A stretch of 44,354 bases of DNA, taken from contig CAJCHO010000117.1 of assembly GCA_903970145.1 (NCBI GenBank), positions 1-44,354 on the forward strand, given 5' to 3'. The stretch comes from Mycobacteriaceae bacterium. GTDB lineage: Bacteria > Pseudomonadota > Gammaproteobacteria > Burkholderiales > Burkholderiaceae_D. Under the pieces are notes generated by a model. It was not told the DNA's origin. It worked only from the letters and a program-made list of their open reading frames with translations, and searched no databases. This document shows, in pieces, positions 27,491 through 35,378 of the stretch; position 1 is the stretch's first letter; each line of letters opens with the position of its first letter. Position numbers and translations under genes: made by a program.

Positions 27491-27871
27491 ATGGCACTGC
27501 TACGATTTCTACTGCTTATTACCGTCGCGACGCTGCTACTCATAGCAGGCGTCGAGTCGGTGCAGGCGCGCGAGCCCGAGGCGCGCCCCGGCCGCGCACG
27601 GCTGTTGCCAAGGCCTAATGCGAATCGTCCCCCGCCTGCACTGGGCAATCCGGCCAATCAAGCCGGAGCACATGGCGCGGAGAATGCGGCGCAGGCTCGC
27701 GAACAGCATCCCGCGCAAATGCCGGCTCATGAAGCCGATGGCGCCGCAGCGCGTGAGCCCTTGAATCCGGTACGACCCGGCAATGGCCGCCTGACACCGG
27801 ACGAACGACGTGCCTTGCGCAAGCAGATCGATGAGGCAGGGCGCGATGTCTATCGACCGCAACGACCCTAG
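27491..27871 (+). CDS. Small secreted/periplasmic protein of unknown function
   Basis: A 126-aa protein with a clear signal peptide (residues 1-26, ALLRFLLLITVATLLLIAG, cleavage near VQA/RE), then a Pro/Ala/Asn-rich low-complexity linker (~30-95) and a short charged C-terminal helix LTPDERRALRKQIDEAGRDV. I recall proteins with this type of C-terminal helix (L[ST]P[ED]ERxALRxQIxxAGR) in other Betaproteobacteria, but I do not know a function. An in-frame ATG at 27455 has a better GGAG ribosome binding site and would lengthen the n-region by 12 residues. It lies just before tsaB and diverges from ompR. Confidence 0.75.
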   Translation: MALLRFLLLITVATLLLIAGVESVQAREPEARPGRARLLPRPNANRPPPALGNPANQAGAHGAENAAQAREQHPAQMPAHEADGAAAREPLNPVRPGNGRLTPDERRALRKQIDEAGRDVYRPQRP

Positions 27872-27914
27872 CGGTCGCGGCGCGCGCCAGCGCATGCATT
27901 AGAATCGGGACTCC

Positions 27915-28640
27915 ATGCCGAGTCCTAGCGAAACGACCCTCGTGTCCCTCGAATGTTCCAGCGAGTACTGCTCGGTGGCGCTGCTGCATCGCACGGCGCT
28001 ATTCGAGGCCGAGATTCACGCCGGACAGACTCACGCGGCCCATCTTCTGGGCCTCGTAGCGCAATTGCTGGCGGGCGCCGGTATCTCGCTGAGCGATTGC
28101 GATGTGATCGCTTTTGGTGCCGGACCGGGATCATTCACCGGCTTGCGCGTGGCCTGCGCGGTGGCCCAGGGACTGGCTTTGGGTGCCGGAATTGGCGTCG
28201 TCCCGGTTTCGACACTCACAGCGATGGCTGAGCAGGCCTGCTTTGGTGAACCGGTTCACGAGGATGGTGAGAAGGTGCTGTGCGTGCAGGATGCGCGCAT
28301 GGGCGAGTTCTACTGGAGTGTCATTGAGGTCGGCACCCTGGGATTTAGGGAAGGCATTGCGCCGCGCCTGGACAGGGCGGTCGATCTACTGGCCGCGCTG
28401 CCACAAGTCTGCGAGCGCGGTTGCGGAAACGGCTTTGCGGTTTGCGCTGAACTGCGTGGCGCGGCACGATCGCTCAGCGCCGTGGATCATCCCCACGCTG
28501 CGTCGATCGCGCGCCTGGCTGCGGCGCAACTGATGACTGCCGCGCCACTTGCGCCTGACGCCGCGCGACCACTCTATGTGCGCGATCGGGTTGCCCTGAT
28601 TACCATCGAGCGCGAGCAAGCGCGCGGGGCGCTGTCTTGA
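27915..28640 (+). CDS. tsaB: tRNA t6A37 synthesis protein TsaB
   Basis: Partner of TsaD and TsaE in threonylcarbamoyl-adenosine formation at A37 of ANN-decoding tRNAs. The 241-aa ASKHA-fold protein has the N-terminal phosphate-like motif LECSSEYCSVALL, HAAHLLGLVAQLL, and the conserved AFGAGPGSFTGLRVACAVAQ segment (about residues 66-85). It is coupled to rimI by a 4-nt TTGA overlap, the standard proteobacterial tsaB-rimI pair. It lacks the metal-binding HxxxH of TsaD, as expected. Confidence 0.95.
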   Translation: MPSPSETTLVSLECSSEYCSVALLHRTALFEAEIHAGQTHAAHLLGLVAQLLAGAGISLSDCDVIAFGAGPGSFTGLRVACAVAQGLALGAGIGVVPVSTLTAMAEQACFGEPVHEDGEKVLCVQDARMGEFYWSVIEVGTLGFREGIAPRLDRAVDLLAALPQVCERGCGNGFAVCAELRGAARSLSAVDHPHAASIARLAAAQLMTAAPLAPDAARPLYVRDRVALITIEREQARGALS

Positions 28641-29152
28641 GTGCGGTGAGAAGCGATGACCAGGATGCGCTCGCGCGCAGCGCGCGACTTGAGCCGATGT
28701 TGCGCAGCGATCTGGACGAAGTAATCGTGATCGAGAACGACGTCTACGAAGCGCCCTGGACGCGCGGCAACTTCGAGGACTCGCTGGCGGCCGGCTACAG
28801 CGCCTGGGTGGCGCGACCGGCTGCGACAACTCGCGGCGGAGCTGTGCAGGTCATAGGATATTTTGTTGAAATGCCTGCCGTCGATGAAGCCCACCTGCTC
28901 AATCTGACCGTAGCGCGCGCGTTTCATCGCCAGGGGCTTGGCTTGCGCCTGCTGCGCCATGCCACGATGTTGGCGCGCGACCATCGGGCACGCAGCCTGA
29001 TTCTTGAAGTGCGACCATCGAACCGCGCTGCCATCGTGCTCTACGAGCGCTATGGTTTTCTGAACATCGGCCTGCGCCGCGGCTACTATCCGGCCAGCCT
29101 CGTGCCGCCTTTCGCGCGCGAAGACGCGCTGGTGATGCGTTATGTGCTCTGA
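28637..29152 (+). CDS. rimI: Ribosomal protein S18 alanine N-acetyltransferase RimI
   Basis: GNAT-fold enzyme that acetylates the N-terminal alanine of ribosomal protein S18. The 171-aa protein has the acetyl-CoA loop ARAFHRQGLGLRLLRH and LILEVRPSNRAAIVLYERYGF, both characteristic of RimI. The start is TTG at 28637, overlapping tsaB, or GTG at 28646; no ATG is available before the domain. The downstream neighbour is a family 4 uracil-DNA glycosylase, a common order in Betaproteobacteria. Confidence 0.93.
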   Translation: MSAVRSDDQDALARSARLEPMLRSDLDEVIVIENDVYEAPWTRGNFEDSLAAGYSAWVARPAATTRGGAVQVIGYFVEMPAVDEAHLLNLTVARAFHRQGLGLRLLRHATMLARDHRARSLILEVRPSNRAAIVLYERYGFLNIGLRRGYYPASLVPPFAREDALVMRYVL

Positions 29153-29179
29153 CTACCCCTGCGATACGGGATCCTGTCC

Positions 29180-29857
29180 ATGAATTCACCAGGCCTCTGG
29201 CAGGAGCGCGCCCTCGAGGAAATGGGACTCGCGCCTCTTTGGGTCCGACGCGAGGCAGCCGTGGCAGCGACGACGCCTACCGTGCAGTCGGGCGAGCTCT
29301 GGGAGGCGCTTCAGAACGAAGTCCGGCAATGTCGCGCCTGCGGCCTGTGTGAATCCCGCACACAGACGGTGTTCGGCGTGGGCGCGCGCAACCCCGATTG
29401 GTTATTTGTTGGCGAGGCGCCGGGTGCCGAGGAAGACGCGCGCGGCGAGCCCTTTGTCGGACAGGCCGGCAAGCTGCTCGACAACATGCTTGCTTCCATC
29501 GGTCTCGCGCGTGGCCAGACCGTTTACATTGCCAACGTCCTCAAGTGCCGACCGCCTGGCAATCGCAATCCCAGCAGCGAAGAGGTCGCCCAATGCCGCA
29601 ATTACCTGATGCGCCAGATCGAACTGCTCGAGCCGCGCATGATCGTTGCCCTGGGGCGGTTTGCCGCGCAGACACTGACCGACAGCGACAGCAGCGTGGG
29701 TAAGCTGCGCGGCCGTGTCCACCGACTCGAGCATGGCGCGCGCAACTATCCGCTGATCGTCACCTTTCACCCTTCGTATCTGTTACGCACTCCCGAAGAC
29801 AAGCGTCTGGCGTGGCAGGACCTGTGCCTGGCCCGCCTGACCTACGCGGCGCTCTAG
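29180..29857 (+). CDS. Uracil-DNA glycosylase, family 4 (Fe-S)
   Basis: Iron-sulfur uracil-DNA glycosylase for base-excision repair. Motif 1 [17 protein letters not shown] (residues 79-95) and motif 2 TFHPSYLLR with the conserved His mark family 4. Cluster ligands are probably Cys51, Cys54, Cys123 and Cys139 (QCRACGLC and [11 protein letters not shown] … QCRNYL). The 225-aa length and the rimI neighbour fit. It ends 9 nt from the convergent lplT gene. Confidence 0.94.
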   Translation: MNSPGLWQERALEEMGLAPLWVRREAAVAATTPTVQSGELWEALQNEVRQCRACGLCESRTQTVFGVGARNPDWLFVGEAPGAEEDARGEPFVGQAGKLLDNMLASIGLARGQTVYIANVLKCRPPGNRNPSSEEVAQCRNYLMRQIELLEPRMIVALGRFAAQTLTDSDSSVGKLRGRVHRLEHGARNYPLIVTFHPSYLLRTPEDKRLAWQDLCLARLTYAAL

Positions 29858-29866
29858 GAGCGTGCC

Positions 29867-31192
29867 CTAGAGGATTGGGTGGCGCGTCTCGCGGATCAGG
29901 GTTTCATCGTCGACGGTGCGCGCATTCACGACGTGACGACGCATCACGAGCAGCATTGCCACCGCGACGAAACTGCCCAATAGGACGATCACGGTGCGAA
30001 TGTCGAAGTGATAGCGGACCAGAAGTGCATAGATGCACATGAAGGTCAGTACGCCGAGATTTTCGTTGAAGTTCTGAACGGCGATTGAATGCCCGGCACT
30101 CATCAGGATATAGCCGCGGTGCTGCAACAGCGCGTTCATGGGCACGACGAAAAATCCTGCCATTGCGCCAATCACCATCAAGAGCAGCGATATCCCGACT
30201 ACGTACAGAGGCACATGCAGTCCGAACAGGGCGATGTCGACACTCGGGAAGAGATCGCGGCGCACGAAGGCGAGGCCAACCACCGCAACACCCATGGCCA
30301 CGCCAAATGGCAAGACCTTGATGGTGCCGCGCAAGCTCACGCGCAGGGCGGCAATCAAGGCGCCAATAGCTACGCCAATGGCGACCACTGCCTGCAGGAT
30401 TGCGCCATTGCTCAAGTGCAGCTCGAACGACTGCTCGGCCCAGCGCAGCACGATGAACTGCAAGGCCGCTCCCGCACCCCAGAATAGCGTCGTGACGGCC
30501 AGCGAAATCTGACCGAGCTGGTCGTTCCACAGCGTCGTGAAGCAACGCGCGAAATCAAGGATCAGGCGCGCCGGGTTGCGCTCCTGATGGGGATAGCGCG
30601 CGCCGGTATCGGGGATGCGCAGATTGATGAGTGCCGCGAGAATATAGATCACGATGACGACCGCGACCGAGGCGATGGCCGGACTCGCGAGGACGATCCG
30701 TGCCAGCGGATGCTCGACGTGGATGAGCCATCCTGAGACATCGGCGCGAATCAGCATGCCGCCGAGCACGGTTCCAAGAATGATCGAGGCGACCGTCAGC
30801 CCTTCGATCCAGCCATTGGCCGCGACGAGATCATCGGGTGGCAGCAGTTCGGTGAGGATTCCATATTTCGCGGGGGAATACGCGGCAGCGCCAAAACCGA
30901 CCACGGCGTAGGCCAGTAAGGGATGGGCACCAAGGAACATCAGCAGGCAGCCGACGATCTTGATCGAGTTGGTCAGGAACATCACCCGACCCTTGGGCAG
31001 CGCATCCGCAAAGGCACCTACGAAGGCGGCAAACAGCACGTAGGAAAGCACGAAAAACAGCTTGAGCAGCGGCGTCATCCAGTCTGCCGCGCGCGCCTCG
31101 TCGAGCAGTGCAATGGCGGCAAACAGCAGGGCGTTGTCTGCCAGCGACGAAAAAAACTGCGCCGCCATGATCGGGTAAAAGCCGCGTTTCAT
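29867..31192 (-). CDS. lplT: Lysophospholipid transporter LplT (MFS)
   Basis: Major-facilitator membrane protein that flips lysophospholipids inward for re-acylation. The 441-aa protein starts GFYPIMAAQFFSSLADNALLF, a signature LplT start, and has about 12 hydrophobic helices, with PKGRVMFLTNSIKIVG in the first loop and LLPPDDLVAANGWIEGLTVA before helix 5. The usual partner Aas (acyltransferase) is not adjacent and is not fused. It is divergent from alr-radA, which is the common betaproteobacterial arrangement. Confidence 0.93.
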   Translation of the reverse strand: MKRGFYPIMAAQFFSSLADNALLFAAIALLDEARAADWMTPLLKLFFVLSYVLFAAFVGAFADALPKGRVMFLTNSIKIVGCLLMFLGAHPLLAYAVVGFGAAAYSPAKYGILTELLPPDDLVAANGWIEGLTVASIILGTVLGGMLIRADVSGWLIHVEHPLARIVLASPAIASVAVVIVIYILAALINLRIPDTGARYPHQERNPARLILDFARCFTTLWNDQLGQISLAVTTLFWGAGAALQFIVLRWAEQSFELHLSNGAILQAVVAIGVAIGALIAALRVSLRGTIKVLPFGVAMGVAVVGLAFVRRDLFPSVDIALFGLHVPLYVVGISLLLMVIGAMAGFFVVPMNALLQHRGYILMSAGHSIAVQNFNENLGVLTFMCIYALLVRYHFDIRTVIVLLGSFVAVAMLLVMRRHVVNARTVDDETLIRETRHPIL

Positions 31193-31600
31193 CCTGTCCT
31201 TCTAGTTCACCGCACCGCCGCGCGACCTGTTGGCCGGCACGGGACTCGTGTCCGCAGGCATCGCAGGGCACGCTTGTTCAGGTCGGTAATATAAGGCGCA
31301 AGAATACCCGTTGAAGTCGCTCAGCGGTTCCAGTGCGCGGTGAATGATCGTTCACTGCTGCCAAATTCCCCGAAGTTCGCTGGACGCACACGCACGTGTC
31401 GATATTCGTGATCACGTTCCGACCTGCACTCAGGCAAGTGCTGCCGCGCCGACACCAGCGCCCTCGGGCCAGCCATCGCGCGCTACCGAGCATTGAGGAC
31501 GCATGCGTCATCGCGAGCTGCTGCGAGGCCGTACGCTATCATCTGCCTCTGCAGCGAGGCGTTGCCACCCGGCCAACGACGGTGCAGCACGTCTTACTCC
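31193..31600. other. lplT/alr divergent intergenic region (408 nt)
   Basis: No convincing gene is seen; the open frames here lack family motifs. For lplT (minus) a TATATT -10 box is at 31288-31293 with only a weak -35. For alr (plus) a TATCAT box is at 31537-31542 without a -35. Two dyad symmetries are present: a 16-bp imperfect palindrome at 31340-31355 and a perfect 12-bp palindrome GACGCATGCGTC at 31498-31509. Confidence 0.55.
31340..31355. promoter_or_regulatory. Imperfect 16-bp palindrome (possible TetR-like operator)
   Basis: GTGAATGATCGTTCAC reads the same on both strands except for one symmetric T/G pair. The length and TGAAnGATCnTTCA core are like operators of TetR-family repressors. 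It lies 47 nt upstream of the lplT -10 candidate. No regulator gene is adjacent, so function is speculative. Confidence 0.35.
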
Positions 31601-32671
31601 ATGCCCCGACCGATACACGCGAGCATTTCCCTTTCCGCGCTGCGCCACAATCTGGGTCGTGCGCGCGCCAGCGCGCCCGGCGCCCGGGTCTGGTCGATCA
31701 TCAAGGCCAATGCCTATGGCCATGGCATCGAACGCGTGCTGCCGGCGCTGCAGACCAGCGACGGTATTGGCCTGCTCGACATCGAGGAAGCTGAGCGTGT
31801 TCGGACCGCCGGCTATGTTGGTCCGGTGCTGCTCCTGGAGGGCTTTTTCGAGGTGGCGGACCTCGCTCGCATCGAGCGCCTGCGTCTGACGAGCGTCGTG
31901 CATAGCATGGAGCAGATCGAGATGCTCGAGCGTGTCCGTCCAGGCGCGCCACTGGCCCTTTATCTCAAAGTCAATAGCGGCTTGAATCGCCTCGGACTCG
32001 CGCCAGAGGATGCACGCAGGGCCTATGAGCGCCTGCGCGCGCTGTCGCACGTGGGCACCATTACGCTCATGACGCACTTCGCCACGGCCGACGGACCGGC
32101 TGGAACCGATTGGCAGCGCGAGCGTTTTGAGGCGGCTATCACCGGACTGCCGGGCGCGCGCAGCCTGGCCAATTCGGCGGCGGTGCTGTCCCATCCTGCG
32201 AGCCACGGCGACTGGGTGCGCCCGGGGATCATGCTCTACGGTGCGTCACCTTTGGCCGAGCTGAGTGCCCGCGAGCTTGGGCTTATTCCTGTCATGAATC
32301 TGTCCTCGGAGCTGATAGCGGTGCGTGATCTAAAGCCCGGCGATTCGCTCGGTTATGGTGGGCGCTTTGTCGCGCCGCGGGCGATGCGCGTCGGAGTGGT
32401 AGCCTGTGGGTACGCGGATGGTTACCCGCGCATCGCTGCCGACGGCACTCCGGTTGTCGTTGATGAGCGACGCACGCGTCTGATCGGCCAGGTCTCGATG
32501 GACATGATTACCGTTGACCTTGATGAAATTCCGGCTGCAGCAGTCGGTTCAGCCGTGGAGTTGTGGGGCTCCCAGGTTTCCGTCGATGAAGTCGCGCGCG
32601 CGGCCGGTACCTCGGGCTACGAAATGCTGTGCGCACTGGCTGCGCGTGTCCCGGTTTCGGTCACCGACTGA
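31601..32671 (+). CDS. alr: Alanine racemase
   Basis: PLP enzyme that interconverts L- and D-alanine for peptidoglycan. The 356-aa protein shows the PLP lysine Lys35 in IIKANAYGHG, NSGLNRLG, the catalytic Tyr region GDSLGYGGRF, CGYADGYPR and QVSMDMITVD. The frame is open upstream from 31493, but the ATG at 31601 gives the normal N-terminus (RPIHASISLSALRHNL). Its stop overlaps the radA start by one base (TGATG). Confidence 0.97.
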   Translation: MPRPIHASISLSALRHNLGRARASAPGARVWSIIKANAYGHGIERVLPALQTSDGIGLLDIEEAERVRTAGYVGPVLLLEGFFEVADLARIERLRLTSVVHSMEQIEMLERVRPGAPLALYLKVNSGLNRLGLAPEDARRAYERLRALSHVGTITLMTHFATADGPAGTDWQRERFEAAITGLPGARSLANSAAVLSHPASHGDWVRPGIMLYGASPLAELSARELGLIPVMNLSSELIAVRDLKPGDSLGYGGRFVAPRAMRVGVVACGYADGYPRIAADGTPVVVDERRTRLIGQVSMDMITVDLDEIPAAAVGSAVELWGSQVSVDEVARAAGTSGYEMLCALAARVPVSVTD

Positions 32672-34032
32672 TGGCCAAGGCGCGCGCCGTATACGTCTGT
32701 ACCGAGTGTGGTGGCCAGATGGCGAAGTGGCAGGGCCAATGTCCGCAGTGCCAGAGCTGGAATACGCTCGTCGAAGGCGTCGCCGAGAGCGCGACGGCCC
32801 AGCGCTTCTCGCCGCTCGCTGAAACCAGCGCCGTGCAGGCGCTGTCCGATATCGATGCGACCGAGGTGCCGCGATTTTCGAGCGGCCTTGCCGAGTTCGA
32901 TCGTGTGCTCGGCGGCGGTCTTGTGGCTGGCGGCGTCGTCCTGATCGGCGGCGATCCGGGGATAGGCAAATCGACTCTGCTCTTGCAGGCCCTGGCTGCG
33001 ATCGCGCCCACGCGACCGACGCTCTACGTGAGTGGCGAAGAATCGGGGGCGCAGATCGGCCTGCGCGCCCGGCGCCTGGGCCTTGAGGGCAACGCGCTGC
33101 GCGTGCTCGCCGAAATCCAGCTCGAACGTATCCAGAAAGTCCTGCAGAGCGAGCGTCCGCAGATTGTGGTGATCGATTCGATCCAGACGCTCTATTCGGA
33201 CGCCCTGACTTCTGCACCCGGCTCGGTCGCGCAGGTGCGCGAGTGCGCCGCGAGCCTGACCCGCATGGCCAAGCAGAGCGGGATGACCGTTATCCTGGTT
33301 GGTCACGTCACCAAGGAGGGGGCGTTGGCCGGACCGCGGGTGCTCGAGCACATTGTGGACACCGTGCTCTATTTCGAGGGTGACACACATTCGTCATTTC
33401 GCCTGGTACGGGCAATCAAGAACCGCTTTGGGGCGATTAACGAGCTTGGTGTGTTCGCCATGACCGAACGCGGCCTCAAAGGCGTTACCAATCCTTCGGC
33501 GCTCTTCCTGTCAACGCATGCCGCACCGGTGTCCGGCTCGTGCGTGCTGGCGACCCAGGAAGGATCGCGGCCGCTACTGGTCGAAATCCAGGCCCTGGTT
33601 GATGCCGCCCAGGTTCCCAATCCGCGCCGCCTCTCGGTAGGCCTTGAGCAGAACCGGTTGGCCATGTTGCTGGCTGTCCTGCATCGGCATGCCGGTGTCG
33701 CCTGCTATGACCAGGATGTCTTCATCAATGCCGTTGGCGGGGTGAAGATTACGGAGCCGGCGGCAGACCTGGCGGTGCTGTGCGCGATCCATTCAAGCTT
33801 GACCGACCGCCCCCTGCCGCGCGGCCTGGTGGTATTCGGCGAAGTCGGCCTGGCCGGCGAGATCCGTCCCGCGCCGCGAGGTCAGGAACGTTTGCGCGAA
33901 GCCGCCAAGCTGGGCTTTTCGCTCGCGTTGATCCCGAAGTCAAACGCGCCGCGCCAGGCGATCGAGGGTTTGCGGGTGTGTGCAGTCGAGCGTATCGATG
34001 AGGCACTGACCAGCCTGCGCGAGTCTTTCTAG
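32671..34032 (+). CDS. radA: DNA repair protein RadA
   Basis: RecA-like helicase that drives branch migration in recombination. The 453-aa protein has the N-terminal zinc finger CTECGGQMAKWQGQCPQC (residues ~10-27), Walker A GGDPGIGKSTLLLQ, the RadA-specific KNRFG motif in AIKNRFGAINELGVF, and the C-terminal Lon-like domain (SLTDRPLPRGLVVFGEVGLAG). Coupled to alr. Its stop overlaps the hpnE stop on the other strand (CTAG at 34029-34032). Confidence 0.97.
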   Translation: MAKARAVYVCTECGGQMAKWQGQCPQCQSWNTLVEGVAESATAQRFSPLAETSAVQALSDIDATEVPRFSSGLAEFDRVLGGGLVAGGVVLIGGDPGIGKSTLLLQALAAIAPTRPTLYVSGEESGAQIGLRARRLGLEGNALRVLAEIQLERIQKVLQSERPQIVVIDSIQTLYSDALTSAPGSVAQVRECAASLTRMAKQSGMTVILVGHVTKEGALAGPRVLEHIVDTVLYFEGDTHSSFRLVRAIKNRFGAINELGVFAMTERGLKGVTNPSALFLSTHAAPVSGSCVLATQEGSRPLLVEIQALVDAAQVPNPRRLSVGLEQNRLAMLLAVLHRHAGVACYDQDVFINAVGGVKITEPAADLAVLCAIHSSLTDRPLPRGLVVFGEVGLAGEIRPAPRGQERLREAAKLGFSLALIPKSNAPRQAIEGLRVCAVERIDEALTSLRESF

Positions 34033-35378
34033 CGCTCGCGTTGCGCCAGTTGACTGGCCAGTTCCTGCGCGGCAGCTTCACCGCTGCGCACCGCGCCTTC
34101 AAGCGTGGCCGGATAGTCGCTCTGCGTGTAGTCCCCGGCAAGTGTGAGACCGTTCACGGTGGTGCGCACCTCGGGCCTTTGCAGTGCGGTCGTGCAGGCG
34201 AAGGTGGCGCGCTTTTCCGAGATGGCGCGCCATGACAAGGGCGCGCCGTCCACGCCCAGCTGGCGTTGCAACTGCAAGCCTACCGAGCGCGCCAGATCCT
34301 CGTGAGCCAGGTCCTGGTGTGGCCCCTGTGCGCTGATCACTACAGCCAGCAGTCCGGATGGCCCGCCGAGCTGGCCTTTATCGAAGAGCCACTGCCCATA
34401 ATCACCTTGCCCGGTGTTTTCCTTGAGCGCTTGCATCGGCACGGCCAGTCGCGTGTGCTCGGGGTAGCGCAGATAGATCGTCGTGATGGGCTGCCAGGTC
34501 ATCGCCTCGCACTGCGCTCGCAGACTCGCAAGTGCCTCCCATGGCTGGCCCTCAATCAGGGACGGGACGTGGTGTCCCGCGACGGCGAGTACCACACCGT
34601 CAAAAGTCTCCGCCGCCGCGCCGGCTATCGCGAGCTCAATCGTCTTGCCGCGCCGCGCAAGGCTCGTTACGCGCGCACCGGTACGGACGACGCCGCCTCG
34701 CGCCTCGATATGAGCCGCCGCAGGGATGGGTAGCAGTTGGTCGAGCGGGGCGATCGGCAGTAACAGATCGGAGGCGCTGCGCGAGGCGCCGAGGCTGTCG
34801 CGCAAGACGTTCAGAAATACCTGTGCCGAGGCGATCGTAAAGGGCGTATTGAGGGCCGCGACGCACAGCGGTGCCCAGAGTTCGTCAATCGCCTGCTGGG
34901 GCTGGTGTGCCTGGACAAGCCAGTCCTGCACGGTCAGATCGTGTGTCAGACGCCAGCCGGTGAGCCGCGCTCGACCGAGCAAGTACGCGATGCGCACGCG
35001 GGCATGGACCGACAGGCCGCGAGCGCGCGCCAGCGCTAGCGCAAGGTGCCACGGTGCCCCCAGGTTTGCGGCGACGAGGCGCAGTCCGCTCGTGGATTCA
35101 AGGTGCAGGGGTGTGCGCAGGAGCACTTTGCCAGTATCGATTCCAAGCGTGGCCATGAGCGCCAGGGTGCTGCTATAGGCACCGATCAAAATGTGCTGAC
35201 CGTTATCGAGCGCCAACGGGGTGTCGCCTCCAACATCCCACTCGACCCGCCGTGCCCGCCCGCCGAGCTGGCGCGCGCTCTCGAAGATCACCGGCTGATG
35301 ACGCAGGCGCAGCAGCGCGACTGCGGCTGAGAGGCCGGCCCAGCCGGCGCCGATCACGGCAACGCGCGCCTTACTCAC
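34029..35378 (-). CDS. hpnE: Hydroxysqualene dehydroxylase HpnE
   Basis: FAD enzyme that reduces hydroxysqualene to squalene in the bacterial HpnCDE route to hopanoids. The 449-aa protein has the dinucleotide motif VAVIGAGWAGLSAAVALL, ESARQLGGRARR, the amine-oxidase/desaturase core, and the C-terminal FAD-binding GLTLAGDYTQSDYPATLEGA. I chose the GTG at 35378, which overlaps the hpnD stop (GTGA) and has GGAG upstream; TTG at 35390 is the alternative. Last gene of the hpnC-hpnD-hpnE operon. Confidence 0.93.
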   Translation of the reverse strand: MSKARVAVIGAGWAGLSAAVALLRLRHQPVIFESARQLGGRARRVEWDVGGDTPLALDNGQHILIGAYSSTLALMATLGIDTGKVLLRTPLHLESTSGLRLVAANLGAPWHLALALARARGLSVHARVRIAYLLGRARLTGWRLTHDLTVQDWLVQAHQPQQAIDELWAPLCVAALNTPFTIASAQVFLNVLRDSLGASRSASDLLLPIAPLDQLLPIPAAAHIEARGGVVRTGARVTSLARRGKTIELAIAGAAAETFDGVVLAVAGHHVPSLIEGQPWEALASLRAQCEAMTWQPITTIYLRYPEHTRLAVPMQALKENTGQGDYGQWLFDKGQLGGPSGLLAVVISAQGPHQDLAHEDLARSVGLQLQRQLGVDGAPLSWRAISEKRATFACTTALQRPEVRTTVNGLTLAGDYTQSDYPATLEGAVRSGEAAAQELASQLAQRER

